Shown: positions 34,040 to 43,223 of the stretch, piece after piece
Layout of the letters: the number at the start of each line of letters is the position of its first letter
Numbering within the stretch: position 1 is the stretch's first letter
DNA from: Saprospiraceae bacterium
GTDB taxonomy: Bacteria; Bacteroidota; Bacteroidia; Chitinophagales; Saprospiraceae
DNA: 64,000 nt
Assembly: GCA_027486765.1 (NCBI GenBank)
Contig: JAIXOO010000328.1
Span: 1-64,000 of the forward strand
Direction: 5' to 3'
Program-made: the position numbers and the translations under genes
Notes under the pieces: model-generated
Database searches by the model: none
What the model saw: only the letters and a program-made list of their open reading frames with translations
Told to the model about the DNA's origin: nothing

Positions 34040-35965
34040 CTACCACCTCACCAACCCCGACCTTCCCAAATCCTTCAACACCACCTTCAGCACATTTCTC
34101 GCCACCAATCCCGGTGCCAGCCATTGCAGCAAACTCCGCGAAACCGCGCCTGCGATATTTGCCCATGGTTTTTTGGGAAAACGTTTCGCCCAAAACAGTT
34201 CCAACTGTTCATCTGCTTTCGACGCATCCGTATCTTCACCAGAGGCATCATCACCACCATCCGATCCCTTTCGCAACTTGGCATCCATCGCCCGAACGAT
34301 CGCAGATGCACGCACTTTCAAAGCACCTTCATAGCGCCCAATCAATTCCTCCGCCCCCAATTGTGGAAAAGGAAAAGGCTCAGGATGCCCTACCTCCCAA
34401 TTGAGATCTCTTTCACTTGTTTCAGGATACTTCACCCGCGCCGCTTCCACCGCCTCCATAAAGTCAAAACAAGGAATGATGGGCAATTGGTAATAGCCCG
34501 GTTGGGTCGGGCGGCTCATCCGATAGCAATCCAGAGCCTCTTGCGACCAATTTTGAAAAAGCTCCGGCACTGGATCGCCCTCCGCATACTCCAGCACAAA
34601 GAAGTAGCGCAGAAAATTTCGACAATTTTTGCGCCCCAGAAAAAAATCGTGCACCCGGAATTGGCGGTCGATAAATCCCGAAAATCCGCTCAATGCCCCA
34701 CAAGCCAGGTAATTGCCCTCCACTTTGCGGCGCTTGGCATCGCGGCGACTTGGGAAAATCATGTTCTTTTTACACCCCGCTTTAGATTCAACCACCTCCT
34801 CCAAATCCTGCTCTTTAAATCGCCCCTGATGAATCAAGGTGCTAAGAATCGGGCTTATTATGGCCTCCAGGGTGTTGGCCGCAGTAGGCACTTCTTTTTT
34901 TGCCTTACCTTTTGGCACTTGATTACTAGGTTCCGTAAAATTTGGGAAAGGGTCAATCAGCACAATCCCACAGTTTTTGGGTAAGCTGGCATTGCCCTTT
35001 TTGAGCAAAATCTCCGTTTCCCCAAACGGTTCATTGTTCAAAGTGCCACCGTCGATGCTCATAAAATTGAAAGGATCATGCAGCCCTTCAAACATGCGTT
35101 CCAGTGCATCCTCCTTGAGTTTGCCGAAGGTGGCAAACTGGCGCATCAGGTACTTTTTGCTCAAGCCCTGCAAGGGTCGTGCCGCCAGCCCAATGGGAAA
35201 AGCTGCGGTCGACTTGGCGCATTCAATCAGCCTTTGCCGCATTTCCGCTGCTTCCAGCCCATAAGCCAGGTCATCCTGCACATCGCCGCCCTGCTCACTT
35301 CCTTTGCGCTGGTAATTGAACCGCGCCAGCAATTTATGGGTCTGCATCTGGTAGCTGGGCTTGATCTTCTGCTTGCCACTGATGTCCGAATCAAACTCAA
35401 TCCCCATCGGCACCCCTTTTAAACTGCACAAGGTCAGCAGCACATCCAGGTCCTCCGCAATGTACGGCGGCAAGTTTTGCCCTTTATCCCATTGAGCTTC
35501 CACTTCTCTCAGGGCTTGCTCCGCGATGGCATCAATCACTTTGGAGTTCAACAAGGAAGGCACCTGATCTTCCACAATATCCTCCGTGCCCAGCATCTGT
35601 TGAAAAGTATCCCTTCCCTTAGGCTCATCCACGATATTTACCCAGGCTTCAAACAGCAGATTGTTTGGCTTAAAGTCTGGCTTACACGCGGCCTCATAAT
35701 CCTTCTCCTTCACTGGCTCAATGCCCACCTTGGCAGCCAAGGCCATCAAGGCCGCCGTCACCCCGCCTGCCGAAGCACCGCCTACCACTTCAATTTTTAC
35801 TTGATGTTGTGGCACTGGCAGGGTACCATGCCCATGCTCCTTGTAATATTCCCAGGTATTCAATGCCTCCAGTAGGTAATCGATCACGCCCGCGGTGTAG
35901 GCCCCTGCGGATACGGCACCGGCCATGGTCAGGCCGAGGTGGAAAGTGGGTTGTTCTTGTGACAT
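34040..35965 (-). CDS. Patatin-like phospholipase
   Basis: 641 residues, longer than simple patatins. Oxyanion-hole region LTMAGAVSAGAY near the start, nucleophile Ser65 in GGASAGG, and the catalytic Asp305 in SIDGGTLNNE, so the Ser-Asp dyad is complete. Residues ~340-641 form an extra C-terminal region of unknown fold with Cys-containing segments and an acidic stretch (GGDDASGEDTDASK). No signal peptide or membrane helix, so it is cytoplasmic or released by lysis. Patatins hydrolyse membrane phospholipids and are frequent effectors in anti-phage systems. Here it stands alone, 109 bases from the ternary operon and divergent from a sigma54-type activator, so recruitment by either neighbour is possible but not shown. 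Confidence 0.85.
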   Translation of the reverse strand: MSQEQPTFHLGLTMAGAVSAGAYTAGVIDYLLEALNTWEYYKEHGHGTLPVPQHQVKIEVVGGASAGGVTAALMALAAKVGIEPVKEKDYEAACKPDFKPNNLLFEAWVNIVDEPKGRDTFQQMLGTEDIVEDQVPSLLNSKVIDAIAEQALREVEAQWDKGQNLPPYIAEDLDVLLTLCSLKGVPMGIEFDSDISGKQKIKPSYQMQTHKLLARFNYQRKGSEQGGDVQDDLAYGLEAAEMRQRLIECAKSTAAFPIGLAARPLQGLSKKYLMRQFATFGKLKEDALERMFEGLHDPFNFMSIDGGTLNNEPFGETEILLKKGNASLPKNCGIVLIDPFPNFTEPSNQVPKGKAKKEVPTAANTLEAIISPILSTLIHQGRFKEQDLEEVVESKAGCKKNMIFPSRRDAKRRKVEGNYLACGALSGFSGFIDRQFRVHDFFLGRKNCRNFLRYFFVLEYAEGDPVPELFQNWSQEALDCYRMSRPTQPGYYQLPIIPCFDFMEAVEAARVKYPETSERDLNWEVGHPEPFPFPQLGAEELIGRYEGALKVRASAIVRAMDAKLRKGSDGGDDASGEDTDASKADEQLELFWAKRFPKKPWANIAGAVSRSLLQWLAPGLVARNVLKVVLKDLGRSGLVRW

Positions 35966-36322
35966 AGGAGGGGGTGTTTAGATAAGTTCCAAAATAAAAA
36001 AATTAAACCATACGTCAAAACGTTTCTACAATCGGGTATACATACACCAGATACAAATCATAACTCCCTCAATTTTAGTCATAAAATATTTTTGAATGAG
36101 CTTAAAAATTATCTATCTTTAAAGCCCAAACCTAGACAAGCTTTAGCGACACTCAAACTGCATTTCTCAACAAGATCCACGAATATACTTTTTACCCTTT
36201 TTTTGCCTGAATACGCTCTTGATGCGATCATCAGTGTAACCCTATTGTGTCTTTTGAGATGGCCATGTAGAAATGCTGAATTGGCAGCGCTAACCTGGTC
36301 ACTCACAACAAACCCCCATGTT
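35966..36322. promoter_or_regulatory. Divergent intergenic region between patatin and activator genes
   Basis: AT-rich, 357 bases. It contains TTTG at 36091-36094 spaced 19 bases from TATCTTTA at 36114-36121, one mismatch from the Bacteroidota promoter TTTG/TAnnTTTG, reading toward the activator. The frame upstream of 36323 is open to 36092 but reads as hydrophobic, Pro-rich sequence unlike a domain. No convincing promoter for the patatin gene and no inverted repeat seen. Confidence 0.3.
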
Positions 36323-37714
36323 ATGCAAACCCAAAAGCTTTCCTTTAGCGTTTGGCCCCCTCATCGTTTGTATGATGAACATGCCACAGTTTTCCAAAAC
36401 TTTGCTCAATCCTTGAGCAAACTGGGCACCGATTGTGTGGCCCATCCACACCAGGTCTATGGCGAACACCCCCTCCTTTTCCTCATCGAGGAACACACGC
36501 CCGAAGAAGAAGAACAGGACTGTTTTAAACTGGCCCAAGAACACAATCTGGCCGTTTATGTACTCCATTTAGGCGAAAAAAGGCTGCCCTTTTACCGCAC
36601 CTGGCGCTTGCTGGGCATGGGAGCCGAAGATGTACTCAGTGCTCGTGAGCCCGTTACTTCGGCAGAATGCCTGCACGCACGCCTCAAACGCAGAGCTTAT
36701 CTGGACAAAATCCTGGCCACCGAATCAATTAAACAGCAGCTCCTGGGCAATTCCAATGTTTGGCAAAACACCCTACGTTCCATCATTGAAGTGGCTTGTT
36801 TCTCGCAGGCGCCTGTGCTCATTTTGGGTGAAAGTGGCACGGGTAAAGAGCAAGTGGCCCGCCTCATCCATGAACTGGACAAACGCCCCGACAAGGAAGA
36901 CCTGATCCTCCTCGATTGTACCACCATCGTACCCGAATTGTCAGGTAGTGAGTTTTTTGGCCACGAAAAAGGCTCTTTTACCAATGCCGTCTCTACCCGA
37001 GAAGGGGCCTTCGCCCTGGCCAATCGAGGGAGTTTGTTCCTGGACGAAGTGGGCGAACTGCCTCTGCGCTTGCAGGCCGAACTCTTACGCGTTAGTCAGG
37101 AGGGCCTTTTTAAACGAGTGGGCAGCAACCACTGGCAAAAAACGAGTTTTCGCCTGGTTTGTGCCACCAACCGCAAACTCCAGCTCGAAGTTGAAAAAGG
37201 GAATTTTCGCGAAGACCTTTACTATCGCCTCAGCACCTGTATCATTCGCCTGCCTCCCTTGCGCGAGCGCAAAACGGACATTCCCGAATTGGCTCAAAGT
37301 TTCTTGGCCGAGGCCTTGGGCACTACCTCCCCTCCTGCTTTCGATCCCCAGGTGCGCAATTTCCTGATGACCCAAAATTATCCAGGGAATGTGCGCCAGT
37401 TGAAGCAATTGATCACCCGCCTTGCTTATCGCCATTCGGGCAAAGGCCCCATTACCATGGGGGATATTCCCAATGCGGATCGGGAGCAATACGTTTTTTC
37501 TGCTCACGACTGGCAAGGCCAGGGCCTGAAAGAAGCCATCCTCCAGGCCATCGAAGACGGTGTTGGCCTGAAAGAAATCAAACGCATCGCTGGCGATGTG
37601 GCCCTCAACCTCGCCATCGAGGTAGCCGCGGGCAACTTACAGGAGGCTGCCCGCCGGCTCGATGTGTCGGATCGTTTGGTGCAGGGCTGGCTGGCGGAGA
37701 AAAAAACGGAATGA
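36323..37714 (+). CDS. Sigma54-type AAA+ transcriptional activator, altered GAFTGA loop
   Basis: 463 residues from ATG 36323 (an upstream TTG at 36092 would add 77 residues of non-domain character). The N-terminal ~125 residues form an alpha/beta region that may be a degenerate receiver (LLFLIEEH, VYVLHLGEKRLPFY, LLGMGAEDVL) without the usual phospho-Asp signature. The AAA+ core has Walker A GESGTGKE (169-176) and Walker B GSLFLDEVGELP (from 236, D241/E242), with LRERKTDIPEL and a FIS-type helix-turn-helix at the end (LQEAARRLDVSDRLVQGWL). The sigma54-contact loop reads GSFTNA (217-222) instead of GAFTGA, so productive contact with sigma54 is in doubt. The gene ends 4 bases before the convergent operon at 37719. 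Its targets are unknown. Confidence 0.8.
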   Translation: MQTQKLSFSVWPPHRLYDEHATVFQNFAQSLSKLGTDCVAHPHQVYGEHPLLFLIEEHTPEEEEQDCFKLAQEHNLAVYVLHLGEKRLPFYRTWRLLGMGAEDVLSAREPVTSAECLHARLKRRAYLDKILATESIKQQLLGNSNVWQNTLRSIIEVACFSQAPVLILGESGTGKEQVARLIHELDKRPDKEDLILLDCTTIVPELSGSEFFGHEKGSFTNAVSTREGAFALANRGSLFLDEVGELPLRLQAELLRVSQEGLFKRVGSNHWQKTSFRLVCATNRKLQLEVEKGNFREDLYYRLSTCIIRLPPLRERKTDIPELAQSFLAEALGTTSPPAFDPQVRNFLMTQNYPGNVRQLKQLITRLAYRHSGKGPITMGDIPNADREQYVFSAHDWQGQGLKEAILQAIEDGVGLKEIKRIAGDVALNLAIEVAAGNLQEAARRLDVSDRLVQGWLAEKKTE

Positions 37715-37718
37715 GGAC

Positions 37719-39371
37719 TTACAACAACACCGGCGAAGTGTCGATGATTTTTTGAACTTGTAGCAACAGTCTGTCACATTCAGGTAGCAGTTCCACATTC
37801 TTCCGATTGATCGGACCCCAATGTTTACGGCGGTTCCGAAGCGCTACCGCTGTAAACTCAACGGCAAAGGCTGGGCATTTTTTGGACAACTCCTGGTATG
37901 TTTTCCCATTCCCGGTGCCGAAATTTTCCAGATCGTAGCTTCTACACTTGACGCCTTCTTGGAACACTTCCAAAAAGCCACGTGGATCAGCCACATAAGT
38001 TTGGAATAACTGGGGCAGTATCGGGCTTGCACTTTTGGCGTTGTAGCTGGTTTGGAAAAGCCCGGCTTCTGCCGTTTCCGCCTTGGTGTTTCGGGCCGAT
38101 CTATCTCGGCCTACACACCATTTGCCTCCGCTTTCCCGCATGCCCAAACCCATCATCAACACAAATAAATGCCGCAAGGTGTTGACTCCCGCCGTGTCGT
38201 TATTCATCCCCAATCGATTGAATTCTGGGGCATAATGGGCCAAGGCATCCTTCAAGGCATTGCCTGTATTCGCTTTGGCCATTTCTAATGCGGCAGCGTC
38301 ACCATCCAAAAGTTTTTTGTACACTCGGGCATAAACCAGCGCCATCCCTTTAAGGTAACCGATAGGGGCCTTGCCACGGTCCTTCCATCGGTGAGTGGCA
38401 ATTTTGGATTGGGCCGCTGCTTGCATGATCTGTTGTAAAGTCAGTGCAGGTCTTATATCGGGAAACCCCCAGAATTCTTCTGACAAATACTCCCCTGCCA
38501 GGGATGCATTACTTGATTTTAAAGTGCTTCCTCCACCCGTAACCACTTGCCCGTAGTTTTTTAAATGAAACAAATACCGGGTAGGATTCAAAATCTTTGC
38601 AGGGGGGGTGAGGCCAACCGTATCTCCTTTTTTACAACTTCCCCCACTTTTCCAACACCAACGTTCGTTTTTCACCGTTCCAGGCCGATACATTTCAAAA
38701 TGCAGCATACTGCTGTGGTACATCTTTCCTACATAGGCGATCGTTTGCCCCGCTTTGACTGGAATATTGAGGCTGCCTACGCCTACCGATGAACTACCGA
38801 AACAACGTTTTAAAGAATTGGCAGCTACTTCTCCATAGTTGATGACCACATGTCCATGATCTACAAATAGGGCGTAAACACCTCGGTAAAAGTGATAAAA
38901 ACTTCGGATCACTCCATCTTCACAAGCAATTACTGGGTCTCCTTCTCTGGCGTATAGGTCCACCGCCATATGGTGCCGATAACCACTTCGTTTGTCCAGA
39001 AAAGCCCGGCCTCCATACTTCCTGATTTCACTATTTGATTTTCGATAGGTAATGAGTTTATTCTTGGGGTCCTTTGAAACAAGGGGCCAGTAAAACTTTG
39101 TATCCTGTCGAGGCAGGGGGGCAAAGGCTACCCCCCCTATTTGTACCAAATCACTGCCATCTGAGGCCTCGAATTGCATTGCCTCAATCTCATCAAAAAA
39201 TGTACCCTGACGCCAACCCAATTCTTCGTTCAAATCCGATTGAGCGGCATCGCTGTTTTCAGATCCACTTTTTTGACACGCCGCACAGCCACAGTTGCAA
39301 CTGTGCCGATGGATGCGGGTGTTTGGATGGGCAGCAGTAGTGCCCAGAATGGTATTGAGGATGCTTTCCAT
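37719..39371 (-). CDS. M23-like endopeptidase joined to a lysozyme/transglycosylase-like domain
   Basis: 550 residues. N-terminus: Cys-rich HSCNCGCAACQ (23-33), then acidic and aromatic residues, no signal peptide. The LytM/M23 fold (about 125-275) has the first metal motif HMAVD (H134, D138). The second motif reads MLHFE (222-226), so the first His of HxH is replaced by Met, which may impair catalysis. The C-terminal part (about 330-550) contains GLGMRESGGKW (Glu413) and AEAGLFQTSYN, resembling soluble lytic transglycosylase or lysozyme active sites. Peptidoglycan is the probable target. It is last in the nine-gene minus-strand cluster and 12 bases from the DUF2272 gene upstream. Confidence 0.75.
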   Translation of the reverse strand: MESILNTILGTTAAHPNTRIHRHSCNCGCAACQKSGSENSDAAQSDLNEELGWRQGTFFDEIEAMQFEASDGSDLVQIGGVAFAPLPRQDTKFYWPLVSKDPKNKLITYRKSNSEIRKYGGRAFLDKRSGYRHHMAVDLYAREGDPVIACEDGVIRSFYHFYRGVYALFVDHGHVVINYGEVAANSLKRCFGSSSVGVGSLNIPVKAGQTIAYVGKMYHSSMLHFEMYRPGTVKNERWCWKSGGSCKKGDTVGLTPPAKILNPTRYLFHLKNYGQVVTGGGSTLKSSNASLAGEYLSEEFWGFPDIRPALTLQQIMQAAAQSKIATHRWKDRGKAPIGYLKGMALVYARVYKKLLDGDAAALEMAKANTGNALKDALAHYAPEFNRLGMNNDTAGVNTLRHLFVLMMGLGMRESGGKWCVGRDRSARNTKAETAEAGLFQTSYNAKSASPILPQLFQTYVADPRGFLEVFQEGVKCRSYDLENFGTGNGKTYQELSKKCPAFAVEFTAVALRNRRKHWGPINRKNVELLPECDRLLLQVQKIIDTSPVLL

Positions 39372-39383
39372 GTCTCGTGGCTT

Positions 39384-40067
39384 TTAATAAATTGATAAAA
39401 TCGCGAAGTGATTTGGATGTTTCTTCGCATCCAGAAACCCTGAAGAGTCCAGGCGTAATGTCTTGCTATCTACAGAATTATTTACATTCCCTCCTACTAC
39501 AACGACCCTATTTGGGTGTACTTCGGTTACAATATCGCAATGAGAGGATCCTCCTTTTTCAACCGTGTCATAAGTTAATCCACTACCAGCTCTGCTGGTA
39601 CAAAGTAAATCTCCAAGCTGAGGTTTCCTTTCGTTAATGCGATAAGCCCAGTAAATGGAGTAAATGTCGCGGTTTTGGCGTTTTTTCTTGGCATCCGCAA
39701 CATATACCCAATGCCCACGAGCGTATTTGAAATACGTTCCTGCCCCAGCTGTGCGCAAAACCCAGGAGATGAATACTGCACTCCAGGGGTGGCCACTTTG
39801 CCAACTCCCACTTCTTAGGTCGGCATCAGAGACGGTATCATTCACCCCGGTTTTGTAATACTCTTTTAGTACGGAGGTCATGCTGGGATCTGTCTCTTTT
39901 TTGGAACCATTTTTCCACCTGGCCAACTCTTGCTTGGCAATCTTGACCAGGTTTTGCATAAATGGCAGATAAGTAGTTGAATTGCTTAGATCCAATTCAA
40001 AATTTTCCGTTTCGTATCCAGAAAAATTGAAGGTTTCATCCAGAATTTCATCAATTAAATTTCTCAT
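39384..40067 (-). CDS. DUF2272 (CHAP/NlpC-like) protein
   Basis: 227 residues. The segment HPWSAVFISWVLRTAGAG and the later ARGHWVYVAD, GDLLCTSRAG and SSHCDIVTEV match DUF2272, a papain-like fold related to CHAP and NlpC/P60 amidases. In this family the position of the usual nucleophile is WSA, so catalysis may differ or be absent. The first ~25 residues are an acidic/aromatic stretch (FNFSGYETENFELD) rather than a signal peptide, similar in style to the start of the protein at 44626. It lies between the trypsin-like gene and the M23 gene and probably acts on the cell wall together with the latter. Confidence 0.7.
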   Translation of the reverse strand: MRNLIDEILDETFNFSGYETENFELDLSNSTTYLPFMQNLVKIAKQELARWKNGSKKETDPSMTSVLKEYYKTGVNDTVSDADLRSGSWQSGHPWSAVFISWVLRTAGAGTYFKYARGHWVYVADAKKKRQNRDIYSIYWAYRINERKPQLGDLLCTSRAGSGLTYDTVEKGGSSHCDIVTEVHPNRVVVVGGNVNNSVDSKTLRLDSSGFLDAKKHPNHFAILSIY

Positions 40068-40101
40068 GGTGATTGAAACTATTTTGTTTTTAAATACTAA
40101 C

Positions 40102-41058
40102 TCAAAATTCAGGTGTCCATTTACGTATCATTCTTTGTGCAGTTCCATTCAACAACGCCGCCACATTCACCCGCTCTCCTTTCACCCCATCCATCAAAAA
40201 ACTACTGTGCACCCCCACCAAATAGCGTTCACCCCTTTGGTTTTTGACCCATACTGGGCTGCCACTCATGCCCGCGCTGGTATCTGCCGCGTAAAGCAGC
40301 AAATCCAGCACCTGGCCATTTTGTTTGGGAAAGGCCTCCACCACCCGGTCAAAGGAGCGCCAAAGCGCCCCACAAGCCTGGCGACCTTTTTCGCCAGGAT
40401 AGCCCAGGATGTGTACTTTCGCTTTTTGTAGTTGTTGTCGGAATGCCTGATCTACCGGACGAATCCGCTCCGATGGGTCTTTGCCCCACCAGCCGATCAT
40501 TTCTCCGGGTAAATATTGCCTTTTTGCTCCGAGCTGGCTTTGTGCTGCTATGCTGATCACCCCATAATCCTGTGCTAGGGCTTGGATCAACTGGGCGCGT
40601 TGTAGGGAGCGGATGGGCTGTTCCAGTAGTCGTTTGAAAGCAGGATTGACCCTCACCCTCCGGGCCACAAAGCGACCAAAGGGTTGGGCTGCCCCCGGTT
40701 GATCTTCATTCCGCCCCGGAATGACCACCACCCGATTCGCCAATACCACTTTGAAATGCTGCTGGCCACTCCGTAGGTCTCGTACCACCTTTAAACCTGC
40801 AATCACGTGCGCCGCTGTCAGTACCTGCCCCGGGCCAATCAATAGCCCCGAGCCACAACCCTGGCGACTGGCTGTTAAGTCGCCCCAGGATTTCCCCGGC
40901 TGCTCCAGGGTACCCAGGGCGTACAGCACCGGCTCCGGAAAGTGGACCTCCAGTGCACATACCCACCGGTATGGGGCTCGGCTGGTGTCCCGGATCGGAA
41001 TACGTTCGTCCTGCATCAGGACGATCTCCTGCGCTTGCTCAACATCCAATCTAGCCAT
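40102..41058 (-). CDS. Trypsin-like serine protease
   Basis: 318 residues. Triad: His84 in LTAAHVI, Asp164 in QDYGVISI and Ser265 in AGMSGSPVW, all in order and spacing for the chymotrypsin fold, with the glycine-rich oxyanion strand GCGSGLLIG before the His. A long insertion (about 110-160) separates His and Asp strands. No signal peptide or membrane helix. It is in the minus-strand cluster with the HExxH metalloprotease and wall hydrolases; likely roles are processing of the giant cluster proteins or acting as an effector. The family assignment is firm, the substrate is unknown. Confidence 0.82.
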   Translation of the reverse strand: MARLDVEQAQEIVLMQDERIPIRDTSRAPYRWVCALEVHFPEPVLYALGTLEQPGKSWGDLTASRQGCGSGLLIGPGQVLTAAHVIAGLKVVRDLRSGQQHFKVVLANRVVVIPGRNEDQPGAAQPFGRFVARRVRVNPAFKRLLEQPIRSLQRAQLIQALAQDYGVISIAAQSQLGAKRQYLPGEMIGWWGKDPSERIRPVDQAFRQQLQKAKVHILGYPGEKGRQACGALWRSFDRVVEAFPKQNGQVLDLLLYAADTSAGMSGSPVWVKNQRGERYLVGVHSSFLMDGVKGERVNVAALLNGTAQRMIRKWTPEF

Positions 41059-41135
41059 AGTTGTTGCTTGTGTGGTTGAATCCCGATACGGCTTCCAGAT
41101 GCACTAGTTATCCAGCGTACCTGTAGCTGTACCCT

Positions 41136-43211
41136 TCAATAACTCTCTTTGTCGATTGTCCTTTTTACGGGCACGCCATTCTGCCGCGGCTGTGGAATGT
41201 TCCCGTTTTGAGCCACCTTGGTGCGTTTGACCAGGTGTACGGCTGGGGCCTGACTGTCTACTTCGGTACCCACTTGTAGTGCATTGAGGTCTACCCCGGT
41301 TGCCGCCTTGTAGGAGTGGATATAGCCCTGGATTTGACTGCGGAAAAACTTGGCCCACAGTGTCGCTTCATCGGCGCTGCGGCTTTGGCTACTCCAGTCC
41401 GCAAAGCGGATCGATAGCAGGATTTGTTCTCCAAACTTGGCCAGGTTGTCAAAATGCATCGGCGAGGTATCCGACCAGCCTTGCAGGCGGTTCATGGCAG
41501 CTACCCGGTCCATCCAAGGTTCGGTGAAGGGGATGGCTGAGCGGCCTGGCAAAAACTGTCCGAATTCTGGCTGCGCCAAAATCCATTGTTGTATCAACAT
41601 TTCCTGGCGGGCGGTAGTGGGCAGATCGCCGTACTGGTTGTGCATGCCTTCAGCAATGATGAAATGGACATCGCGCAGGGCATTTAAAATGGGGAAGGTA
41701 TCGGGTTCCACCAGTTTGTTGGCACTTTCTACGTAATACTTGGCCGTAGTGTTCAACAGTGTATGAAAGGCGCCGATGAAACGTACCCGGCTATCCGCAC
41801 TGTTGAGTGTCGGCACCGCCTTGCCTTGTAGGGTGATTCCATAGTGGTGGTCGTACTCATAGGCCCGACGTTTTACACTCAGAAGGTGTTGCTGATCCTG
41901 AATATAACCCCAGAGGACATTGTTCAATGGCCGCAAATGTGAAATCTCCATTTCTGACAATGGATCGCGACTTCCCGATTTCATATTTTGGAAACGCATG
42001 CTGATGGCATTCAAGGTTTGTACCAGCATGCCTTCTTCTTGCCAATAGGACCAGAGTAGTTCGAGGAATAGAGGGTATTGCAAACGTTGACGAGTCAACT
42101 CAAAACATTCCGCTGCAAGTTTTGAAGAGTTTACACCTTTGTTGCAGCATTCATTTTCGATTTGGTCATCAATCCAGGTAGTTGTAAAATTCAAATCGCT
42201 GAATTTTTGCCGAATCAAGTAAAGGAAAGGCAATATCATAATGCCATCCTCGCGTACCAAGTAATCTTTCCATAAGCGGTGGATGCTTTCATCGTCACTA
42301 GCTGCAATATTGATCTTTTTACTCAGCAGCATTGGCTTTAGTTTCCCTACTCCTTGAACTTCATCGTTTTCGCCCTCTGACCATTTTTCCAGGCTGCCGC
42401 AAACCCCTGATTGCAGCATCAAAAATGATTCTGTCGCAGCTTTTAATACCCGATAGTTGTCTGTATCATTGAAAGGTAGGAAGCGCTTTTGGTGTGTTTG
42501 GTTGAAGTATCCACCTTGAGCATCTTCTCCTTTGCAAAAAATCAGGTCAACGTATTTTTTGTAATCATTAAAAGAAATCCGATTGGTGCTGTCCACTATG
42601 CCTTTGAACAATACACTCAAAGGGCTTTGGGGAAGAGACGGACTTTGAACATTAATATCAAATTGATTTTTGCCAGCTATCTGGCCCAAAGCACCTGGTA
42701 TTGAAGCATCAGCGTCGGCTTTGGCTACTACCTGAATTTCTAGGGTGTCCAAAGGATTGTCGTCGTTTGAATCTTCAAAGCGGGCACTAAGCCGGATGAC
42801 CCCAGATTCTGTGGTTATTCTTTCTGTTTTAACTTGAAATATTAAGTCCTTAGTCAAGGAATCGTCCAGACTTGTTGCTTGATTCAGAGTAGATATAATG
42901 CCATCATTAGAGTAAAATATCCAAGATACTACAACCTTTTTTTCAGAAGTAGTAGCACCAGCAGAAGTGTCATTAATATTAGCTGGTAAATTAAATTTAA
43001 TTCCATCTAGCGCCTTCCAAGCTACTGCTTGTAAGTCTAGATTCGGATCAATTGTCTTGATGTAATCAAGTACGTTTGTAGAAGGTTTCTTTAAACTTTT
43101 ACTTTCAGAAGAATAATCTGGTTTAAAAAAAACCAGAAAGGATGAACCAGGCCCTATGCTAGAAACCTTTGCACTTAGCGTCCCTCCAACTATCCTCATA
43201 TTATTACTCAT
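41136..43211 (-). CDS. Protein of unknown function in the giant-protein cluster
   Basis: 691 residues. No family recognised. The first ~165 residues are beta-rich and Ser/Asp-rich (SSFLVFFKPDY, VVVSWIFYSNDG, IRLSARFEDSNDD), resembling an immunoglobulin-like or jelly-roll domain. From ~200 on the protein is helical with many Trp and a Cys pair (NECCNKG). The C-terminal 30 residues are basic and probably disordered. No signal peptide. It lies 12 bases downstream of the metalloprotease gene, with which it is surely co-expressed, and 77 bases upstream of the trypsin-like gene. Confidence 0.6.
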   Translation of the reverse strand: MSNNMRIVGGTLSAKVSSIGPGSSFLVFFKPDYSSESKSLKKPSTNVLDYIKTIDPNLDLQAVAWKALDGIKFNLPANINDTSAGATTSEKKVVVSWIFYSNDGIISTLNQATSLDDSLTKDLIFQVKTERITTESGVIRLSARFEDSNDDNPLDTLEIQVVAKADADASIPGALGQIAGKNQFDINVQSPSLPQSPLSVLFKGIVDSTNRISFNDYKKYVDLIFCKGEDAQGGYFNQTHQKRFLPFNDTDNYRVLKAATESFLMLQSGVCGSLEKWSEGENDEVQGVGKLKPMLLSKKINIAASDDESIHRLWKDYLVREDGIMILPFLYLIRQKFSDLNFTTTWIDDQIENECCNKGVNSSKLAAECFELTRQRLQYPLFLELLWSYWQEEGMLVQTLNAISMRFQNMKSGSRDPLSEMEISHLRPLNNVLWGYIQDQQHLLSVKRRAYEYDHHYGITLQGKAVPTLNSADSRVRFIGAFHTLLNTTAKYYVESANKLVEPDTFPILNALRDVHFIIAEGMHNQYGDLPTTARQEMLIQQWILAQPEFGQFLPGRSAIPFTEPWMDRVAAMNRLQGWSDTSPMHFDNLAKFGEQILLSIRFADWSSQSRSADEATLWAKFFRSQIQGYIHSYKAATGVDLNALQVGTEVDSQAPAVHLVKRTKVAQNGNIPQPRQNGVPVKRTIDKESY

Positions 43212-43223
43212 GACATTTCAATT

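Noticed and set aside
34124-34984. 286-residue plus-strand open frame opposite the patatin gene
   Set aside because: It lies antisense to a gene with a complete catalytic dyad; composition is Arg/Phe-rich without domain features.
36092-36322. N-terminal extension of the sigma54-type activator from a TTG start
   Set aside because: The extra 77 residues look like translated non-coding sequence and overlap a promoter-like element; ATG 36323 fits better.
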